A stretch of 64,000 bases of DNA from Natrialba magadii ATCC 43099 (GCF_000025625.1 NC_013922.1:620001-684000), one strand, 5' to 3'. Shown: positions 1-8,952, numbered from the stretch's first letter. Notes: generated by a model from the sequence alone, not told the origin. Program-made: numbers and translations.

Positions 1-64
1 CCACCCGTCGTTTCTCTATTTCGAGTGATGGTCACGGATTCTTACCAATTTTCGAGGAAGAAAG

Positions 65-74
65 TTTATACCCT
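65..74 (+). promoter_or_regulatory. TATA-like promoter element of the 95-424 gene
   Basis: TTTATACCCT lies 25-30 nt before the ATG at 95, the spacing expected of an archaeal TATA box for a leaderless transcript. It supports the chosen start. Seen by eye only. Confidence 0.5.
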
Positions 75-94
75 CCCGTTTATCTCATCGAAGC

Positions 95-424
95 ATGGCA
101 CGCGACGATCCGGTACAACAGAACTCGGATGCACAGTCAGCCAACCAACTCCCGAATCTCGTGACGATTGTCGGTCGCGGGGTTCCCTCACGATTCGAAA
201 TCGCCGTCGACGGCGAGATCGAGATGGTCGCAGACGATCCCGTTTCCGAGGGTGTCGTGGTTTCTGAGAAGGTCGCAGAGGGGACGATCGACGTGGGCGT
301 CCAGCGATTCCGATTCGCCGGCGAGATGGCGAACGTCCACGTGGTCGACTGGAACGGCGTTCCCGCGCCGGAATCTGCGAGTACACCGACGGTCCACGTC
401 GAGTACGGCGCACCGACCCGGTAA
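95..424 (+). CDS. Conserved hypothetical protein, 109 aa
   Basis: I do not recognise a family. The product has no cysteine, no membrane segment and no signal peptide. A polar N-terminus of about 20 residues is followed by alternating hydrophobic stretches from residue 20 to 105, which look like a small beta-rich domain. The ATG at 95 is preferred because a TATA-like box sits about 27 nt upstream, so the mRNA would be leaderless. The next gene, RFA-P synthase, is on the same strand but 170 nt away, so co-transcription is not obvious. Codon usage is typical of the window, so the frame is probably real. Confidence 0.7.
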   Translation: MARDDPVQQNSDAQSANQLPNLVTIVGRGVPSRFEIAVDGEIEMVADDPVSEGVVVSEKVAEGTIDVGVQRFRFAGEMANVHVVDWNGVPAPESASTPTVHVEYGAPTR

Positions 425-496
425 CCGCTGCGTATAACGCACCTATTCTGCGGTCTGCTGTCTGTCGTCTACCGCTACGGCTACTGGTTCATAGCG

Positions 497-530
497 ACTG
501 TTCCATAGAGATTGTCCCACAGAGACTGTC
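497..530. repeat. 14-bp tandem repeat, about 2.5 copies
   Basis: ACTGTTCCATAGAG is followed directly by ATTGTCCCACAGAG and then a partial copy beginning ACTGTC. It lies in the gap between the hypothetical gene and RFA-P synthase. No function is visible. Confidence 0.5.
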
Positions 531-594
531 GTCAGGCGTTGCCAGCGTCGAAACCCCCTTCCCGAGACCGACCCTACAGCGCGTACACAGACAC

Positions 595-1632
595 ATGCCG
601 AACGCGAGCGAGTCGGACGCTGGACCGCCCTCACCAGCTGACAGGGAACGCGGCGTGACCGTCAGCGCCGGTGCTCGCCTCCACGTCGGCTTCCAGAACC
701 TCTCGCTCGCTCGCGAACGACTCTACGGCGGCATCGGAATCGGGCTCGAGACACCACGCGTCACCGTTACAGCAGCCCGCGCCGACGAGATCGCCGCCGC
801 AGACCCGCTCGTCCGTGACTATGCCGTTCGGGCGGTCGACGTGCTCGACGTTCCCGGGATCCAAATCAATATCGAGGAACGGCTACCGCGACACGTCGGC
901 CTCGGGAGCGGAACCCAACTCGCACTTGCCGTTCTCGCGGCGACGGCTCACGCCTACGACCTGGAGCCGCGGGTCAGGACGAACGCCCCTGCGATGGGGC
1001 GGGGCGGCCGCAGCGGTATCGGCGTCGCCACCTTCGAGAACGGCGGCTTCGTCGTCGACGCTGGACATCCGACGAATCGCTTTACGACCGCGCCGCCGGA
1101 CGAAGGCGACTGGACAGTCCCACCCGTCGTCGCCCGCCACGACCTGCCCGATGACTGGCGCTTCCTCGTCGTCGTCCCCGACGCCGACCCCGGCCGCAGC
1201 GGCACGAACGAGGACGCCAGTATGCGCACCGTCGTCGAACGCGCAGACCCCGCCATCGCGGACGAACTCGCCGGCGTCGTCACCCGGAAACTACTCCCCG
1301 CCGCGGCCGCAGGCCGACTCGAGGCCTTCGGCGAGGCGATCCGCGAAATCGGCCGGAAGAACGGTGCGTGGTACACCGACGCCCAGGGCGGCGTCTTCCG
1401 CCCGCCCGCCGGTGAACTGGTGGAGGCACTCGAGTCCTGTCCAGTTCTCTCGGGGATCGGGCAGTCCTCGTGGGGGCCAGTCGTCTACGGCGTGACGGAC
1501 CGCGGCCATGCCGAGGAAGCGGTCGCCGCGGCCGAGGATGCACTCGCAGAACGTGGGCTGTCGGGTGAGGTACTCGTGTCGTGTGCGGCAACGACCGGTG
1601 CAACGGTCAAGAAGCACCACCTGCGCCGATAG
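595..1632 (+). CDS. Beta-ribofuranosylaminobenzene 5'-phosphate synthase family (GHMP superfamily)
   Basis: In methanogens this family condenses p-aminobenzoate with PRPP, releasing CO2 and pyrophosphate, as the committed step of methanopterin synthesis. The 345-residue protein has the GHMP-type phosphate-binding loop GLGSGTQ (residues 102-108), preceded by the usual PRHV, and a Gly-rich stretch near 135-150 (GRGGRSGIGVATF) typical of the RFA-P synthase branch. The length fits the family. It stands alone: no other pterin gene is next to it. Haloarchaea lack methanogenesis, so the substrate here could be a folate-like or modified pterin precursor; that is inference. The ATG at 595 precedes a Ser/Asp-rich leader, and a slightly later start cannot be excluded. 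Confidence 0.85.
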   Translation: MPNASESDAGPPSPADRERGVTVSAGARLHVGFQNLSLARERLYGGIGIGLETPRVTVTAARADEIAAADPLVRDYAVRAVDVLDVPGIQINIEERLPRHVGLGSGTQLALAVLAATAHAYDLEPRVRTNAPAMGRGGRSGIGVATFENGGFVVDAGHPTNRFTTAPPDEGDWTVPPVVARHDLPDDWRFLVVVPDADPGRSGTNEDASMRTVVERADPAIADELAGVVTRKLLPAAAAGRLEAFGEAIREIGRKNGAWYTDAQGGVFRPPAGELVEALESCPVLSGIGQSSWGPVVYGVTDRGHAEEAVAAAEDALAERGLSGEVLVSCAATTGATVKKHHLRR

Positions 1633-1701
1633 TGCCAGCCAGCGCGACAGTCGTCGCGATCACGGAAACGGTTCTAAGCCGCTTCTAGGTGGAGACCCGC
1701 T

Positions 1702-2385
1702 ATGCGTCGACGACGCTACCTTGCGGCGGGTCTGGGATTCGGGGGCATGGAACTGGCGGGAAGTACACTGTACTCGAGTACCAGTGTCAGTGCACGGCAG
1801 GATACCGACCAGACAGCGGAATCGGAATTAATTACGTTCACCGATGCTGGCTCGACAGTCACCGACGAGTTCGAACTCGAAGATGGCGTCACGATCGTCG
1901 AAAGTAGCCACGACGGCGACTCGAACTTCATCGTGGATCTCGTTCCCGCCACCGGCGATCGGGCTGAGTTGCTCGTCAATGCGATCGGTGCGTACACCGG
2001 TGCGACAGGGCTCATCGCTGCGGAGGGACAGTACCTGCTGGACATCGATGCAGATGGGAATTGGGAGATCGAGATCCAGCAGCCACAGGCCACGGACGAC
2101 GATGCCGAGTCGTTGCCCGCCACACTTGCGGGCGATACTCCGGACTGGGCGGGGCCGTTTCAGTTCGATGGTCTCGGCGAGGCTCGTGGCGTTCACGAGG
2201 GACAGGGGAACTTCATCGTCGAAATCCTTCCGCAGGAGGCGTCCGTTTTTGGACTCACATTCCCCGAACTCGTGTTCAACGAGATCGACCAGTTCGAGGG
2301 AGAGACGACGTTCTCACTCGACGGAATTGGATACGTCATCGTCGACGCTGCTGGCCCCTGGGAGGTCGAACTCCTGTCGCACTGA
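1702..2385 (+). CDS. Probable exported protein with two tandem repeat domains, 227 aa
   Basis: Family not recognised. The N-terminus (MRRRRYLAAG, then small residues to about 30) resembles a short twin-arginine signal, although its hydrophobic core is weak. After it come two similar halves. One is near residues 60-125 and contains NFIVDL (75-80) and W121 in WEIEI. The other is near 155-227 and contains NFIVEI (170-175) and W220 in WEVEL. The linker between them is Asp/Glu-rich. This points to an internally duplicated beta domain outside the membrane. The gene lies alone between RFA-P synthase and TFS on the same strand. Confidence 0.7.
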   Translation: MRRRRYLAAGLGFGGMELAGSTLYSSTSVSARQDTDQTAESELITFTDAGSTVTDEFELEDGVTIVESSHDGDSNFIVDLVPATGDRAELLVNAIGAYTGATGLIAAEGQYLLDIDADGNWEIEIQQPQATDDDAESLPATLAGDTPDWAGPFQFDGLGEARGVHEGQGNFIVEILPQEASVFGLTFPELVFNEIDQFEGETTFSLDGIGYVIVDAAGPWEVELLSH

Positions 2386-2448
2386 CGGCGTCCCACACGG
2401 GCGGTAATGACGACGTATTTTTTGCACAGCCGACCGTACAGTCGGGGT

Positions 2449-2772
2449 ATGCAGTTCTGTGACGACTGCGGCTCGATGATGATGGCTGAGGACGACCGGA
2501 TGGTCTGTACGAACTGTGGTGCGGCGAGCGAGCGCGACCGCGAGCGCGAAGACGAGTTCGTCACCACCGAATCCCAGACCGACGACGAGGTCATCGAGTC
2601 CGACGAGAACGCGAACTTCGAAGGCAAGCCGAAGGCGACCGACGTCGTCTGCGACGAGTGTGGCACCCAGGAAGCCTGGTACACACTAAAACAGACCGCC
2701 TCCGCGGACGAGCCGCCGACACGATTCTTCAAGTGTACGGAGTGTGGCCATCGCTGGCGGGGCTACAACTGA
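2449..2772 (+). CDS. tfs: Transcription factor S (TFIIS/RPB9-like RNA cleavage factor)
   Basis: TFS rescues backtracked RNA polymerase by stimulating transcript cleavage in the polymerase active site. The 107-residue protein has an N-terminal zinc ribbon (Cys4, Cys7, Cys20, Cys23), an acidic linker, and a C-terminal TFIIS-type ribbon (Cys68, Cys71, Cys96, Cys99). The hairpin carries the acidic pair Asp87-Glu88 needed for cleavage, so it should be an active TFS rather than a plain RPB9. The ATG at 2449 is preferred over an in-frame upstream ATG at 2407, because the family starts at the MQFCDDCG ribbon. A Y-family polymerase gene follows 133 nt downstream on the same strand. Confidence 0.93.
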   Translation: MQFCDDCGSMMMAEDDRMVCTNCGAASERDREREDEFVTTESQTDDEVIESDENANFEGKPKATDVVCDECGTQEAWYTLKQTASADEPPTRFFKCTECGHRWRGYN

Positions 2773-2905
2773 GTCGGGCCGGGACTTCACCCGGCACCGC
2801 CACACCGGACGCAACGTTCACAACGCCCCTCCCATACCTCTAGACGAACACACTGGGACAAACCCAGACACAACGCACACAGCAACCGACATAGACACAC
2901 AACCA

Positions 2906-4534
2906 ATGCCCAACGGGCCACAACTCCCCGGCGTCGAAACCGAGGACACCGCAGACCGGATCGTCCTCCACGTCGACGCCGACTGCTTCTACGCCGCCTG
3001 CGAGCGACTCCGCGAGCCCGAACTCCGCGGCGACCCCGTCGTCGTCGGCATGGGCTACGAACCCGGCGACACCATCGGCGCCGTCGCCACCGCCAGCTAC
3101 GAAGCCCGCGAGTTCGGCGTCGAAAGCGCCCAGGCAATCTCGACCGCACTCGAGTCCCTGCCGCGGCGCGCCGCCCTTTCACCAGACGCAGACGACCACG
3201 ATCCAGACCTGACTGAGGACGAGACCGGCTACTACCGCCCCGTCGACATGGACTTCTACGAGTCCGTCGCGGCCGACGTTCGGGAGATCCTCCACGACTG
3301 TTCGGACACCGTCCGTGAGGTGAGCATCGACGAGGCCTACCTCGACGTGACCGAGCGCACCGCCTGGGAGGTCGCAGACGGCTTCGCCCGACACGTCAAG
3401 GACCGTATTCGGCGCGAGGTCGGCGTCGTCGTCAGTATCGGCGTCGCGCCGACCATGAGCGCGGCCAAGATCGCGAGCGACTTCGACAAGCCGGACGGGC
3501 TGACCGTCGTCGAACCCGGAGAAGTGCGGGAGTTTCTCGCCCCGCTGGACGTCGAGTTGCTCCACGGCGTCGGTCCCGTGACGGCGCGCGAACTTCGGGA
3601 GATGGGACTCGAGACGGCCGCCGACGTGGCCGCGGCCGATCCCGAGCCGCTGGTCGAGCGCTTCGGCGAGCGCGGTCAGGAACTCTACGACCGCGCCCGT
3701 GGTGACGACGACCGTCGCGTCGAACCGAAGGGCGACCCCAAGAGTTTTTCGCGCGAGTCGGCCTTCGCTGAGCCCGTTTCCGATCCGGAGCCCAAGTACG
3801 AGCAGATTGAGACCCTCGCTGCGGCCGTCGCCGACCGCGCCCAGCGTGAGGGCGCGCTGTACAGAACCGTCGGTGTCAAGGCCGTCCTGCCGCCGTTCGA
3901 TGTCAACACCAGAGCGCGGTCGCTTCCCGGCCCGGTCGACGATCCCGACCTCGTCGAGCGGATCACCCGCGACCTGTTCGCCGAGTTCGAGACGGAGCCG
4001 GTTCGAAAGCTCGGTGTTCGTGTCGCCAATCTCGAGTTCGCGACGGCGGACCAGACGAGTCTGGACGGGTGGGATGGCGCGGCGACGGCCTCCGGTGGAT
4101 CTGAAGGCGTGACAACGGATGTGCGGGAAAGAGAGGGGGAACCGGAGTCTGGCACCGGTCCGGAATTGGACTCCGAGACAGATGCCGTTGCTCTCTACGA
4201 GTTCGAAGCCGAGTCCGAATCTGAACCCGAACCCGGCTCCGAATCCAAACACGAAACCGGGTCCGGGTCCGAGTCCGAGTCCGAGTCCGAGTCCGAGTCC
4301 GAAACCGGACCCGGAACCAGCCCCAGTATGAGCGGCGACGGACAGGAAGCGCTGACAGCGTTCACGGCTAGCTCCGAACCCAATAGCGACACAGCTACAG
4401 CTACTGCCGAGAAGAGCGACCCCGTCAGGAACAACGATGAAACCGACGCTGAATCTACCTCGCCTACAACCGAGTCGGCTCCGACAACGCATCGGATACC
4501 CGAGGGTCAGACAGTATTGGCCGATTTCACATAG
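2906..4534 (+). CDS. dinB: DNA polymerase IV (Y-family translesion polymerase) with long acidic tail
   Basis: A Dpo4/DinB-type enzyme for copying past damaged bases. Catalytic acids are visible: DVDAD near residues 24-26 and SIDEA at 140-144 (Asp142, Glu143). A helix-hairpin-helix follows near 210-245 (LHGVGPVTARELREMGL) and then the little-finger region. Beyond residue ~390 there is about 150 residues of Glu/Ser/Pro low complexity, including a (Glu-Ser)n run encoded by GAGTCC hexamers near 4261-4300. The last residues QTVLADFT resemble a PCNA-interacting PIP box. The ATG at 2906 was chosen because the in-frame extension back to 2744 overlaps tfs and has no family similarity. The long tail is unusual and may be a flexible tether to the sliding clamp (inference). 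Confidence 0.93.
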   Translation: MPNGPQLPGVETEDTADRIVLHVDADCFYAACERLREPELRGDPVVVGMGYEPGDTIGAVATASYEAREFGVESAQAISTALESLPRRAALSPDADDHDPDLTEDETGYYRPVDMDFYESVAADVREILHDCSDTVREVSIDEAYLDVTERTAWEVADGFARHVKDRIRREVGVVVSIGVAPTMSAAKIASDFDKPDGLTVVEPGEVREFLAPLDVELLHGVGPVTARELREMGLETAADVAAADPEPLVERFGERGQELYDRARGDDDRRVEPKGDPKSFSRESAFAEPVSDPEPKYEQIETLAAAVADRAQREGALYRTVGVKAVLPPFDVNTRARSLPGPVDDPDLVERITRDLFAEFETEPVRKLGVRVANLEFATADQTSLDGWDGAATASGGSEGVTTDVREREGEPESGTGPELDSETDAVALYEFEAESESEPEPGSESKHETGSGSESESESESESETGPGTSPSMSGDGQEALTAFTASSEPNSDTATATAEKSDPVRNNDETDAESTSPTTESAPTTHRIPEGQTVLADFT

Positions 4535-4692
4535 CTCCAAGCGGACAGTGCCACCGGCTACCTCGTCTCGTTCGCCTTTGAAACGGCCGTTCTCGCACTA
4601 ATCCTCGTTCCAACGTGCTGGAACAACGAGAACACTGATATTATAACAGTTCCCGCACAACGGCAGCGTAGACAGTACGCTCTCGATCGTTT

Positions 4693-6375
4693 ATGACTGA
4701 GGATTTCTACGACCTTCTCGAGCTTCCATCCGACGCCTCCCAGGAGGAGATCAAAGATGCCTATCGGGAGAAGGTCCGCGTCTACCACCCAGATCTGAAC
4801 GACGACGACCGCGCACAAGCGCAGTTCGTCGCCGTCAAGAAAGCCTACGAAATCCTCAGCGAACCGGTCGAGCGCCAGGCCTACGACCGACTCGGGCACA
4901 AAGATTACGTCGCGAAGCGAACCAGCGGCATCCCTGACCCCGAAGTCTGGGCGAGTTCGGACGACGACTCGAGTACGAGCGGGGACTCGAGTTCGAGTAC
5001 GGTTTCGAGTACGGGTTCGAGTACGAGTTCCGATTCGGGTTCGCGCTCCAGTTCCAGTTCCAGTTCTGACACGGACTCAGACGCATACTCGAGTAGCAGG
5101 CAGACGACGAAGACGGAGTCAAAGACGACGTCCGGGCGGTCTTCGACGTCGACAGCACGGTCGACATCGACGAGTGGGAGCAAAAGCGGAGGAAGCAAGC
5201 GGAGTAGTAGCAGCCGAAACCGAACGAAGCGCGGCTCGTCGAGTTCCAGCCGGAGCTCTCGCTCCAGTTCTGCCTCCAGTACAGACTCGACGAGTGGCTC
5301 CGGCTCCAGTCGGGACTCGAGTTCGTCGTCACGTTCGGGCTCTCGTTCCCGTTCCCGTTCCCGTTCACGAACCGGTTCCAGCACCAGTTCGACTGGTTCC
5401 AACTCGAGTTCGAGTTCGAGTTCGAGTTCGAGTTCGTCATCGTCATCGCGTTCGCGTTCCCGTTCCCGTTCCCGTTCCCGGGCGAAGACAGAGACAGCGT
5501 CAACCAGCACCTCGAGCGGGACAGCGACCAACCGGAACTCGAGGACACGCACACAGCAGGGATCGAGTACAGCTACTGGGAGGAGTAAGGGCGGAGCGGC
5601 GAGCGCGACTGGCACCGCCGACTCGAGGACAGCCACCGATTCCGATACCGGCACTGACTCCGACACCGACGACTCGACCACCCGATTCGCCTGGCTCCGA
5701 ACCAACCCCCTCGCCCGCTGGTGGCGTCGCCAGCGTTTCGGTCTCGCCTTGCTCTGGCTCTCGGTGCTCGTCTACCTCGCCGGCCTCGCCGACTTCGCGC
5801 TCGGCAACGAGACGGGACTCGAGTCACTTCGCACCGAACTGGCCGCCGTCGGAACCGACCCCGCCGCGATCTGGGGGGTACTCGAGAGCGGCCGGTACGG
5901 CATCGACACAGGCGCGGCGTTCGTCGAGCGGTCGGAAATCGTAACTCCGCCGGTCGCGCCGATGGAGTGGTACGCTGCGCTGGGCGGGTTCGTCGCGCTC
6001 GTGCTCGGTGCGATCCTCGTCGTCAGACTCGTGTGGCGCGAGGAGACCTGGCGACCGCTCTCGATCGACGAGACCATCCTGCTCGCGATTGCGCTCGGCG
6101 TTTCGACGACGCTGATCGGCGGGCCGCTGCTCGCCGGTGCGGTCCTGATGCCGTTCCTGTTCACCGTCATCGTCGCGCACACACGCCGGGGGCCGGGATG
6201 GAAACCCTCGTATGCGTACGTCCTTCCGGTGTTGGCCCCGCTGTGTGGATTCGCTGCCGGGTTCGCGGGCTACGCGACGCTGCCGGTCGATCTGGTGTTG
6301 TTCGTCGTCCTGCCACTGCTCGGCGCGCTCGGGCTCCCGTTGCGGGCGACGATCAGAAAGCACCTCGGTCGCTGA
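4693..6375 (+). CDS. Membrane-anchored J-domain protein with ~240-residue Ser-rich linker
   Basis: The N-terminus is a canonical J domain (about residues 3-68) with the HPD motif at His32-Pro33-Asp34 that triggers DnaK ATPase. There is no Gly/Phe region or zinc-finger domain, so this is not classical DnaJ. Residues ~95-335 are almost entirely Ser with Asp, Arg, Thr and Gly, including (Arg-Ser)n and poly-Ser blocks from hexamer repeats near 5400-5480. A C-terminal part with several hydrophobic segments (starting ~347, ~435, ~470 and ~515) would anchor it in the membrane, with the J domain on a long cytoplasmic tether. It may recruit DnaK to a membrane site; no partner is visible nearby. The ATG at 4693 directly precedes the J domain. 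Confidence 0.88.
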   Translation: MTEDFYDLLELPSDASQEEIKDAYREKVRVYHPDLNDDDRAQAQFVAVKKAYEILSEPVERQAYDRLGHKDYVAKRTSGIPDPEVWASSDDDSSTSGDSSSSTVSSTGSSTSSDSGSRSSSSSSSDTDSDAYSSSRQTTKTESKTTSGRSSTSTARSTSTSGSKSGGSKRSSSSRNRTKRGSSSSSRSSRSSSASSTDSTSGSGSSRDSSSSSRSGSRSRSRSRSRTGSSTSSTGSNSSSSSSSSSSSSSSSRSRSRSRSRSRAKTETASTSTSSGTATNRNSRTRTQQGSSTATGRSKGGAASATGTADSRTATDSDTGTDSDTDDSTTRFAWLRTNPLARWWRRQRFGLALLWLSVLVYLAGLADFALGNETGLESLRTELAAVGTDPAAIWGVLESGRYGIDTGAAFVERSEIVTPPVAPMEWYAALGGFVALVLGAILVVRLVWREETWRPLSIDETILLAIALGVSTTLIGGPLLAGAVLMPFLFTVIVAHTRRGPGWKPSYAYVLPVLAPLCGFAAGFAGYATLPVDLVLFVVLPLLGALGLPLRATIRKHLGR

Positions 6376-6420
6376 GATGTTGGTGACAGACGCGCTGAGA
6401 CGTTGCTTCAACAGTAGTTC

Positions 6421-7086
6421 CTACCCAATCCGCGTCGCCACACCCTTCGTCTGCCGATAATCGCTCGCCAGAATCTCACGTAGCGTCTCGAGAATCGCCT
6501 CGCGGTCGCCGTCGTCCCACTCGGTTGGATTTCGAATCGGGACGACCATGAACCCGCGACCGCGGATCTCGGTGGCGTGAAGGTCGACCATATTCAGGTC
6601 GATCCGGCGGCGTTGGGTCGTGTACTCCCGGAGGACGTGATCCGTCGCCTGCTCGCCGACCGGCAGCAGAATGTGGGCGTTAATCGCCCGGAGTTCGGCG
6701 TCGAAGTAGCGCTCGAGTTCCGCGTAGTCGCTCGCGGTCGGCTGGTGGCCGTCCGGGAGACTGCACATATGGACGTAGCTCAGATAGCAGTTCTCGAGTA
6801 CGGGCTGGTCTCGAGGACCGCTCGCGAAGTCAATGTCGGGGTCGCGGAGAACGTCCTGGATGGCGTTCCCGTTCTCGATTTCGGTGAAGGGGACGCCGGT
6901 TCGCTTCCCGCCGTGGACGCCGGGATGGTCGCCGATGACGTGGAAGTCGGCGTTGGCGTCACCGTAGCCGAAGACGGCGGTCCGTTCGTCGGGGCCGCTC
7001 CGGTCGAACGGTGGTCTGAGTCCGAACGGGTTGCTCGTCCTGTCGGTGACGTTTTGCACGTTCGTCAGAAGGGGTGGCTGGCCCAT
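6421..7086 (-). CDS. Uracil-DNA glycosylase superfamily protein
   Basis: 221 residues resembling the haloarchaeal branch of the uracil-DNA glycosylase fold. An early motif near residues 50-62 (HVIGDHPGVHGG) occupies the place of the water-activating loop, and a late VPIRNPTEW segment resembles the second active-site loop, which in classical enzymes carries His. The superfamily removes uracil or other damaged bases. The classical active-site residues are not exact, so the base specificity is open. It lies 22 nt from the convergent Bat-type regulator downstream region and is tail-to-tail with the J-domain gene. The ATG at 7086 fits the conserved N-terminus. Confidence 0.75.
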   Translation of the reverse strand: MGQPPLLTNVQNVTDRTSNPFGLRPPFDRSGPDERTAVFGYGDANADFHVIGDHPGVHGGKRTGVPFTEIENGNAIQDVLRDPDIDFASGPRDQPVLENCYLSYVHMCSLPDGHQPTASDYAELERYFDAELRAINAHILLPVGEQATDHVLREYTTQRRRIDLNMVDLHATEIRGRGFMVVPIRNPTEWDDGDREAILETLREILASDYRQTKGVATRIG

Positions 7087-7107
7087 AACGGCCGCGGTTG
7101 TGGCCCG

Positions 7108-8118
7108 TCACGACTCGTTCGATCCGTCCGTCTGGAGTTCAGGACCGTCGTTTTCGTCTGCGGCGTCGGACGCTGTCGTGTCTGGTTCGTCTGCAGTGTC
7201 TGCGTCGTCGTCTTCGACTGTTGACGTCGATTCGTCGTTGTACTCGTATTCGCACCCGGGCTCGTGCTCGTATTCGTACTCATACTCATCCCGGCCCTCC
7301 GCTCCCTTTCTCGATGGCCTTTCTGACTCGTTGCCTCGCTCTTTAGCCGTCCTTCCATCTTCACCGCTATTCTCACTCACACTTCTCTCTCCACCCCCAC
7401 CAACACTCGAACCGCGACTCGGTGCACTCGTACTCGAGCGCCCCGAGTCCTCGCCCTGGGTGTGGTGTGGATCGATCGCCAGCGTCGAGCCGATCAGCGT
7501 CGAGAGGCCGCGCCGGAGTCGCTGAGAGACGGCAGAGTCGGAGATGCCGAGTTCGTGTCCGAGTTCCACGAGCGTTGTCTCTCGTGGGATGTCGAAGTAG
7601 CCGGCCTCGTAGGCAGCGACGATCAACTCGCGCTGGGCAGTCGTAAGGCCAAAGCGCTGGTCGTCGCCTGCGCTGACGGCTTCGTGGAGCTGGAGCAGTT
7701 CGATCGGGATTTCGCGATCGACACAGGCGGTGTAGAACGTTGATAGTGAGTCGTAGGAGGGGAAGCGAAGGCGGAACGTCCACTGTTCGGCAGTCCCCGT
7801 GGCGTTCGTCACGAGCACGTCACTCTCCTGGATCGATTTGAGAATCCCGTTGACGCTCGTTGCCCACTCGATTTCGACGAGGACGGTGTCGTCGAACTCG
7901 TCGATGATCGAGACACCGGCGACCATCGACCGGGACTCGAGTGTCGTGATGATGGAAGGGGCGATGTCAGCGGGGACCCAGAGGTAGGGAAGCACCCCTT
8001 CGCTCGTCGGGATTGTCGTTTCGATGGAGACGGTCGTATCGTGTGCGCCAGCAGAGTCCAAGACGGATCCAAGCGGGAACGCTGTTGCCGGGACGGCGAT
8101 GGTGGCGATAACGCTCAT
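7108..8118 (-). CDS. Bat-type transcriptional regulator with C-terminal HTH_10 and acidic tail
   Basis: Residues ~1-150 match the bacterio-opsin-activator (GAF/HTH-associated) sensory domain, and residues ~158-210 are a HTH_10 helix-turn-helix (TTAQRELIVAAYEAGYF, then LGHELGISDSAVSQRLRRG). Members regulate light-, oxygen- or metabolism-linked genes in haloarchaea. After the HTH there is a ~120-residue tail rich in Ser, Glu, Asp and Tyr, with a (Glu-Tyr)n stretch encoded by a GTATTC-type hexamer near 7240-7290; the tail is probably disordered. The gene starts 342 nt from the divergent YdjM-like gene. Its target is not visible from the context. Confidence 0.85.
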   Translation of the reverse strand: MSVIATIAVPATAFPLGSVLDSAGAHDTTVSIETTIPTSEGVLPYLWVPADIAPSIITTLESRSMVAGVSIIDEFDDTVLVEIEWATSVNGILKSIQESDVLVTNATGTAEQWTFRLRFPSYDSLSTFYTACVDREIPIELLQLHEAVSAGDDQRFGLTTAQRELIVAAYEAGYFDIPRETTLVELGHELGISDSAVSQRLRRGLSTLIGSTLAIDPHHTQGEDSGRSSTSAPSRGSSVGGGGERSVSENSGEDGRTAKERGNESERPSRKGAEGRDEYEYEYEHEPGCEYEYNDESTSTVEDDDADTADEPDTTASDAADENDGPELQTDGSNES

Positions 8119-8460
8119 CTGTCGGCGGTGGTATCGACAGCGGTCGGCTGGAGGCGCGGGCTCTCGCTCACGGGGGGCTCTCTCGGACGGGTTCGTTCAG
8201 TGGTCACTTGGCTATGCATACTACCGATCTTCGCTGATACTTTCCCACGGACTTACAAGTAAGCCCTCGTTAGATATCGAAGCCATTTATCACTGTCTTC
8301 GTATTCGATCCAGTGTATCTATACTATTTCTGCTGCTATTCCAACAACTCTGTCGAACGAAATTACCGTTGTCTTTCTGACGGTCTTCGAACAGCCAGAG
8401 CGACCAGTGCCATCCGTCTCGCGGAGGGTTTATCATTGGCCGCTGCCTCTCTGGCCACAA
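8119..8460. other. Divergent intergenic region
   Basis: 342 bases between the Bat-type regulator (minus) and the YdjM-like gene (plus). It is AT-richer than its surroundings in 8230-8350, as expected for divergent promoters. I found no convincing reading frame or RNA gene. Confidence 0.5.
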
Positions 8461-8952
8461 ATGTATCAGGTCGGCCACTATGGGGCTGCCCTGCTGGTCT
8501 ACGCGCCGCTTGGCACCGCCGTCGCCGTGGGGGGAGACGAAGGGCTCGCAATCGTCGGTGGGCTCGTCGCTGTTAGCCTCTCAACGCTTCCCGATTTCGA
8601 CCAGCGAGTGCCGATGCTCGAGCATCGCGGACCGACGCACACGGTCGGGTTTGCACTGCTGGTCGGGGTACTGGTTGCGATGGCTGCTGCCGTGGTAGTC
8701 GGACAATCGACGCCGTTCGTCGGGCTTGAACTGCTCGTGTTCGCGTTCGCTGTGGGGACGCTCGCGATCGTCTCACACCTCCTTGCGGACGTGATCACGC
8801 CGATGGGAATCCGCCCGTTCTGGCCGCTTTCGAGTCGTCACTACACGTTCGACGTGACTCGGGCGGCAAACCCCATCGCGAATTACGCACTGTTCGGGCT
8901 TGGTGTCAGTGCTGTCGTCGTCGCGGTTGGAGTCGTCACGGCCGTCGGGTGA
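8461..8952 (+). CDS. YdjM-like membrane-bound metal-dependent hydrolase
   Basis: 163 residues of the LexA-regulated YdjM/membrane-bound hydrolase type. The signature HRGPTHT follows a DFDQRVP stretch near residues 45-65, and a second conserved block near 110-130 reads DVITPMGIRPFWPLSSRHY. Hydrophobic segments at ~5-45, 65-85, 90-115 and ~140-162 make it a polytopic membrane protein. Family members have His/Asp residues thought to bind metal; the substrate is not known. The ATG at 8461 begins the family's MYQVGHYG N-terminus, so an in-frame upstream start at 8407 is rejected. Confidence 0.85.
   Translation: MYQVGHYGAALLVYAPLGTAVAVGGDEGLAIVGGLVAVSLSTLPDFDQRVPMLEHRGPTHTVGFALLVGVLVAMAAAVVVGQSTPFVGLELLVFAFAVGTLAIVSHLLADVITPMGIRPFWPLSSRHYTFDVTRAANPIANYALFGLGVSAVVVAVGVVTAVG

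Noticed and set aside
3179..4540. Long minus-strand open frame of about 450 codons
   Set aside because: It lies wholly opposite the Y-family polymerase gene, whose catalytic motifs are clear. High-GC DNA produces such antisense frames.
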